Shown here: piece after piece, positions 60,425-64,000 of the stretch
Layout: each line of letters opens with the position of its first letter
Position numbering within the stretch: the stretch's first letter is position 1
The notes under the pieces: generated by a model
Database searches by the model: none
The model's input: the letters and a program-made list of their open reading frames with translations, nothing else
Told to the model about the DNA's origin: nothing
Assembly: GCF_001662485.1 (NCBI RefSeq)
Contig: NZ_JMTM01000035.1
Location: forward strand, 1-64,000
DNA: 64,000 nt
DNA from: Flavobacterium succinicans
GTDB taxonomy: Bacteria > Bacteroidota > Bacteroidia > Flavobacteriales > Flavobacteriaceae
Direction: 5' to 3'
Made by a program: the position numbers and the translations under genes

Positions 60425-61603
60425 ATGAAAACAAAATTACTTTTATTTGCACTCTTTACTACACTAGTAACTGGCAATTCAAATGCTCAAAATAGAACCA
60501 CCATTTATGCAAAGAATGGAGAAATTAGTGATAATTTAGACTTGAAAGCAGTGGCTTCTGTTTTTGGAGAAGCTTCGAACTTACAAGATTTTGAGCGAAG
60601 ATTAAATGATCCCAGACGCCAACTTTCTAACTTAGATTTGAATTATGACAACCAAGTAGACTATTTACGCGTGATTGAATCTGTAGAAAACAGAACGCAT
60701 GTTATTGTGATTCAGGCTGTACTCGGGAGAGATTTATTTCAAGACGTAGCAACAATTGATGTAGAAAGAGATCGCTACAATAATATAAGCGTTCAAGTAG
60801 TGGGCGATGTGTTTATGTACGGTCCAAATTACATCTACGAACCTGTTTATTACCGAACCCCTGCTATTTATGCTTCTTTTTGGATAGGAAATTATCGTCC
60901 ATACTACTCCCGTTGGAATTGGAATTATTATCCTTCTTATTACTATGCATGGAATCCATTTCCAGTGTATCGCTACAGATACAACATCAATAACTGTATC
61001 AATATACACAATTCCTATCACTATGTTTCGTACAGAAATAGCAACAGAGCATCTGAAATTTATGCCTCAAGACGTCACAATGCTTATGAAAAAAATTATC
61101 CAAATTATTCGTTTTCAAGAAGAAATAGTGAAGTAGTTAATCGTTATGAATTAGATCGAAGAAATGATAGCAGAAACGCTGACAGTGACAACAGAAACAT
61201 AAATCGTTACGAAACAAGGAATAACAGAAATAATACCATAACAAGTGTTGAAGCTTCCAGAAGATATACCGATAATCGTTTAAATATTTCTTCAACAAGC
61301 CGCAATGATTACAGAGAAAATTCCTCTCGAGCAGACACTCCAGTAAGTGTAGAAGCAACCAGAAACTATTATGATAACAATAGAACAAATAGAAACAGTA
61401 GTACTAATTCCAGTGCAGCTCCAAGTAGAAATTCAAATTATTCAAACGATTCTAATTCGAGAACATACACCCCTGAAAGAACAGAGGAAAGAGCACCACA
61501 GATCATAGAAAACAGAAGGACTGATTCCAATAATAGTAACACAAGAGGAGAAAACCCATCAAAAAACAGAAGCGAAAACAGAGGAGGAAATAGAAGAATC
61601 TAA
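60425..61603 (+). CDS. Secreted Tyr-rich protein with Asn/Arg/Ser low-complexity tail
   Basis: The 392-residue product starts with a signal peptide (MKTKLLLFALFTTLVTGNSN, AQNRTT). The first domain, up to about 130, is globular (KAVASVFGEASNLQDFERRL, NLDLNYDNQVDYLRVIESVE, VIVIQAVLGRDLFQDVATID). It is followed by a Tyr/Trp-rich stretch (RPYYSRWNWNYYPSYYYAWN). From about residue 195 to the end the sequence is low complexity, rich in Asn, Arg, Ser and Tyr (RNDSRNADSDNRNINRYETR). I do not recognise a function. The tail is probably disordered; adhesion or matrix binding is a guess. It precedes the ArsC-like gene by 18 bases. Confidence 0.7.
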   Translation: MKTKLLLFALFTTLVTGNSNAQNRTTIYAKNGEISDNLDLKAVASVFGEASNLQDFERRLNDPRRQLSNLDLNYDNQVDYLRVIESVENRTHVIVIQAVLGRDLFQDVATIDVERDRYNNISVQVVGDVFMYGPNYIYEPVYYRTPAIYASFWIGNYRPYYSRWNWNYYPSYYYAWNPFPVYRYRYNINNCINIHNSYHYVSYRNSNRASEIYASRRHNAYEKNYPNYSFSRRNSEVVNRYELDRRNDSRNADSDNRNINRYETRNNRNNTITSVEASRRYTDNRLNISSTSRNDYRENSSRADTPVSVEATRNYYDNNRTNRNSSTNSSAAPSRNSNYSNDSNSRTYTPERTEERAPQIIENRRTDSNNSNTRGENPSKNRSENRGGNRRI

Positions 61604-61621
61604 TTAAAAAAAAACTAAAAC

Positions 61622-61966
61622 ATGTTACAAATTTTTCACAACAATCGCTGCGGCAAATCTAGAAACTGTCTTGCACTACTTGAATCTACAGGAAAAGAAT
61701 TCGAGATTGTTTCTTATTTAACCACTCCACCAACAGCAGAAGCATTAAAAATCATACTCCAAAAATTAAATTTGTCACCCATCGAACTAATTCGTCAGAA
61801 GGAAAAAATTTGGATTGAAAAGTATAAGGGACAAAATTTTACTAACGAAGAGCTTATTACTATCATGGTTAATCATCCCATACTAATCGAGAGACCTATT
61901 TTAATTACTGATGAAAAAGCAATTATTGCCCGTGAGGAAAACAAAGTAATTGACTTTCTTAAATAA
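61622..61966 (+). CDS. arsC: ArsC/Spx-family glutaredoxin-like reductase
   Basis: The 114-residue product has the ArsC/Spx thioredoxin-like fold: LQIFHNNRCGKSRNCLALLE (the active-site Cys at about residue 10), FEIVSYLTTPPTAEALKIIL, LTITMVNHPILIERPILITD and REENKVIDFLK. The NRCGKSRNCL motif fits glutaredoxin-type arsenate reductases. It lies about 20 kb from the ars operon and has no arsenic-gene neighbour. It may reduce arsenate or act as a regulator like Spx; the latter seems less likely because the C-x-x-S/K context is reductase-like. Confidence 0.87.
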   Translation: MLQIFHNNRCGKSRNCLALLESTGKEFEIVSYLTTPPTAEALKIILQKLNLSPIELIRQKEKIWIEKYKGQNFTNEELITIMVNHPILIERPILITDEKAIIAREENKVIDFLK

Positions 61967-62056
61967 GAGTATATTTTTTTTAACATTTTTTTATCATTTC
62001 GCAATGAAACCTATTCTTACTTTTTAAGTCTAAAGGGGGTAAACAAAAATTAAACA

Positions 62057-64000
62057 ATGAAAAAACTTACTGTTACCATTACCCTATTCTTACTTTGCTT
62101 TGGCTTATTAGGCTACGCACAACCAGGCAAAGCCAAACTAAAAGTTACCGGAAAAGTAATTGAAAAAATTTCCAAACAACCACTAGAGTATGCCACTATT
62201 ACACTTAAAAACACCGCCAATCCGAAAATGATTGCAGGTGGAGTAACTAATAATAAAGGTGAGTTTACCATAGATGTAAGCTCAGGAACATACGATATCA
62301 TTGTTGAATTCATCTCTTTCAAATCAACTACCATTAAAGAAAAGAACATAACAGAGAACCTTTCGTTAGGCGTTATCGGACTTACTGAAGATGCCGCACA
62401 ATTGAATGAAGTGGTCGTTCGAGCAGAAAAAACAACGGTAGAAATTAAATTAGATAAAAAAGTATACAACGTAGGTTCTGATTTAATGGTTAAAGGTGGA
62501 ACGGTAAGCGATGTTTTAGACAACATCCCATCAGTTGCCGTTGATGCTGAAGGAAATGTAAGTTTAAGAGGAAATGACAATGTAAGAATCCTTATTGATG
62601 GTAGACCTTCAAACGCTATTAATATTACCGAAGCATTACGATTAATTCCTGCGGACGCCATTGAAAAAGTAGAGGTTGTAACCAATCCTTCTGCTAGATA
62701 CGATGCTGAAGGTGGTGGTGGTTTATTGAACATCATTTTAAAGAAAGGAAAAAACCAAGGCTTTAACGGAACAGTTATTGCCAATACCGGTTATCCAGAC
62801 AATCACGGTTTGAGCGGAACTTTGAATTACAAAACAGAAAAGTTTAACTTGTTTACTACTCAAGGTTACAGTAACCGAAATAATCCTGGAAATGCCTTAA
62901 ATAATTCAAAATACCTGAATAAGGATGGTTCAGCCAAAAATTATGTCTATGAAAATCGTGAAAACGACCGATTTAGCAATGCTTACAATGGAACGGCAGG
63001 AATAGAATGGTTTATCGACAAATCTACTTCCTGGAGCAATAGCATCAACTACAGAAAGAGCAATGGAGACAACACTGATAATGTATTTCAAAATTATTAC
63101 GATGCCAACTTTGTTTATGATTATACCCGCAATCGAATAAACAAAGAAAAAAGTGATAGTGAAAACTTAGAATTTGCTTCAAATTTCATCAAAAATTTCA
63201 AAAAAGAAGGACATAAATTGAGTTTTGATGTATCGATCTCTAGTAATGATGACAAAAACACGGCAGTAATAACAGATACTAATTCAGGTAATACTAATTT
63301 AGGGTTAGACAACACGATCAATAATCAAAATCAAAAAAGGAATTTATTTGTGGTTGATTATGTATTGCCTTTAGGAAAAGGACAACAGTTTGAAGCAGGT
63401 TATCGTGGAGATTTTACCAATTTAACTACAGATTATCGAGTAGAAACAGGCGGAGTTGTAAATCCTAATTTTACTAATACCTTAGAATACAAAGAAAAAA
63501 TCAACGCCCTATATTCTCAATACGGCATCAAAGCAAAGAAGCTTTCAATGCTTTTTGGTTTACGTTTTGAAGATTCCAATATTGATATCAATCAACTAGC
63601 GACTAATGATTTCAATACGAAAAAATACAACAACTTTTTTCCAAGTGCCTTTTTTACTTATGAATTATCAGACAAGAGCAGTACTTCTCTAAGCTATAGC
63701 AGAAGAATTCAAAGGCCTAGAGGAAGAATGTTGAATCCTTTTAGTAATCTTTCAAGTAACATCAATATTTTTGTTGGAAATCCAGATTTAGATCCCTCCT
63801 TTACAGATGCTATTGATTGGGGCTACATCAAAAGATGGGACAAAATTACGCTTAACACTTCCCTTTACGTGAATAAAACTTCAGATGTCTTTCAATTTAC
63901 CCGAAGAGAATCAGGAAAGTTTGTAAATGGTGTTCCATTAATTATTAGCTCTCCAATTAACATAGGAGAAGAATACCGTGCAGGATTTGAGTTTACGTTA
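62057..64000 (+). CDS. Outer-membrane beta-barrel receptor, TonB-type, N-terminal part (cut by window edge)
   Basis: The frame is open from the ATG at 62057 to the right edge, giving 648 codons. A signal peptide (MKKLTVTITLFLLCFGLLGY, then AQPGK) is followed by a carboxypeptidase-regulatory-like domain (about 25-115, KVTGKVIEKISKQPLEYATI) and a plug domain (LNEVVVRAEKTTVEIKLDKK, GGTVSDVLDNIPSVAVDAEG). NVSLRGNDNVRILIDGRPSN and the ensuing barrel strands (NTGYPDNHGLSGTLNYK ...) follow. It fits the outer-membrane beta-barrel family 3 / TonB-dependent-receptor type of Bacteroidota. The substrate is unknown, and the C-terminal strands lie outside the window. Confidence 0.87.
   Translation, partial: MKKLTVTITLFLLCFGLLGYAQPGKAKLKVTGKVIEKISKQPLEYATITLKNTANPKMIAGGVTNNKGEFTIDVSSGTYDIIVEFISFKSTTIKEKNITENLSLGVIGLTEDAAQLNEVVVRAEKTTVEIKLDKKVYNVGSDLMVKGGTVSDVLDNIPSVAVDAEGNVSLRGNDNVRILIDGRPSNAINITEALRLIPADAIEKVEVVTNPSARYDAEGGGGLLNIILKKGKNQGFNGTVIANTGYPDNHGLSGTLNYKTEKFNLFTTQGYSNRNNPGNALNNSKYLNKDGSAKNYVYENRENDRFSNAYNGTAGIEWFIDKSTSWSNSINYRKSNGDNTDNVFQNYYDANFVYDYTRNRINKEKSDSENLEFASNFIKNFKKEGHKLSFDVSISSNDDKNTAVITDTNSGNTNLGLDNTINNQNQKRNLFVVDYVLPLGKGQQFEAGYRGDFTNLTTDYRVETGGVVNPNFTNTLEYKEKINALYSQYGIKAKKLSMLFGLRFEDSNIDINQLATNDFNTKKYNNFFPSAFFTYELSDKSSTSLSYSRRIQRPRGRMLNPFSNLSSNINIFVGNPDLDPSFTDAIDWGYIKRWDKITLNTSLYVNKTSDVFQFTRRESGKFVNGVPLIISSPINIGEEYRAGFEFTL

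Noticed and set aside
62113..62784. Open frame of 223 codons on the minus strand
   Set aside because: It is antisense to the outer-membrane receptor gene, which has clear plug and barrel motifs; the minus product has no protein-like motif.
1..64000. tRNA, rRNA genes, CRISPR arrays, complete insertion sequences
   Set aside because: I looked for T-loop patterns (GTTCGAATC-type), regularly spaced direct repeats, and transposase frames; none was convincing apart from the istB scar.

Overview
The window is an AT-rich chromosome segment from a member of the Bacteroidota, most probably Flavobacterium or a close relative. This is inferred from the gene set and not from any rRNA: there is an outer-membrane porin and a carboxypeptidase-like/TonB-type barrel receptor, a DUF4251 protein, a LETM1-related biofilm protein, a 'sensor of ECF sigma factor' operon, MnmD as a stand-alone methyltransferase, few Shine-Dalgarno sequences, and promoters of the TTG / TAnnTTTG type. 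I see no rRNA, tRNA, CRISPR array or intact transposon.

Layout. 1-3.2 kb: the start of a large secreted surface protein (cut by the left edge), then a 1.4 kb stretch without genes and a broken sensor-regulator pseudogene. 3.2-9.2 kb: an outer-membrane porin, acetate kinase and phosphate acetyltransferase (acetate/acetyl-CoA interconversion), and a CorA-type Mg transporter, all on the minus strand. 9.5-13.7 kb: a secreted zinc metalloprotease and an ammonium transporter. 13.8-21.6 kb looks like accessory DNA: an orphan ParA-type ATPase, a scar of an IS21-type istB gene, a 1689-residue DUF4132 protein and a small partner, ending in a structured intergenic repeat. 21.6-28.6 kb: CocE/NonD hydrolase, DsbD, TilS and PabB, with an inverted partner of the same repeat after TilS. 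28.8-39.4 kb: lipoprotein DUF4349, DoxX, dihydrolipoyl dehydrogenase, a ParE-type toxin-antitoxin pair, an Lrp regulator divergent from a PLP gamma-lyase-family enzyme, DUF4442 thioesterase, nitronate monooxygenase, DUF547, and an amidase.

39.5-42.1 kb is a compact arsenic operon (arsR, DUF6428, LMW phosphatase-type arsenate reductase, ACR3 efflux pump). 42.2-48.2 kb has a porin, a SulP transporter next to a beta-carbonic anhydrase (probable bicarbonate uptake/hydration pair), a GNAT acetyltransferase, and DUF4251 and META-domain envelope proteins. 48.4-54.3 kb is rich in oxidative-stress genes: a Tat-exported superoxide dismutase, a YdeI-family protein, the LETM1-related protein, dps divergent from oxyR, and mnmD. 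54.6-64 kb: ilvE, a MazG-like pyrophosphatase, an SRPBCC protein, an ECF sigma operon with a membrane partner and an extracytoplasmic sensor, a BNR-repeat protein, a Tyr/Asn-rich secreted protein, an ArsC-family protein and the first 648 codons of an outer-membrane barrel receptor cut by the right edge.

The points most worth a second look are (i) two distant intergenic hairpins that keep a shared core while their stems change by compensatory substitutions, (ii) a pair of inverted three-hairpin repeats bracketing cocE-dsbD-tilS, (iii) the DUF4132 module lacking its usual MoxR/VWA partners, next to an orphan ParA with an unusual C-terminal extension, and (iv) matching CxPxxxCC tails on two neighbouring ars-operon proteins.
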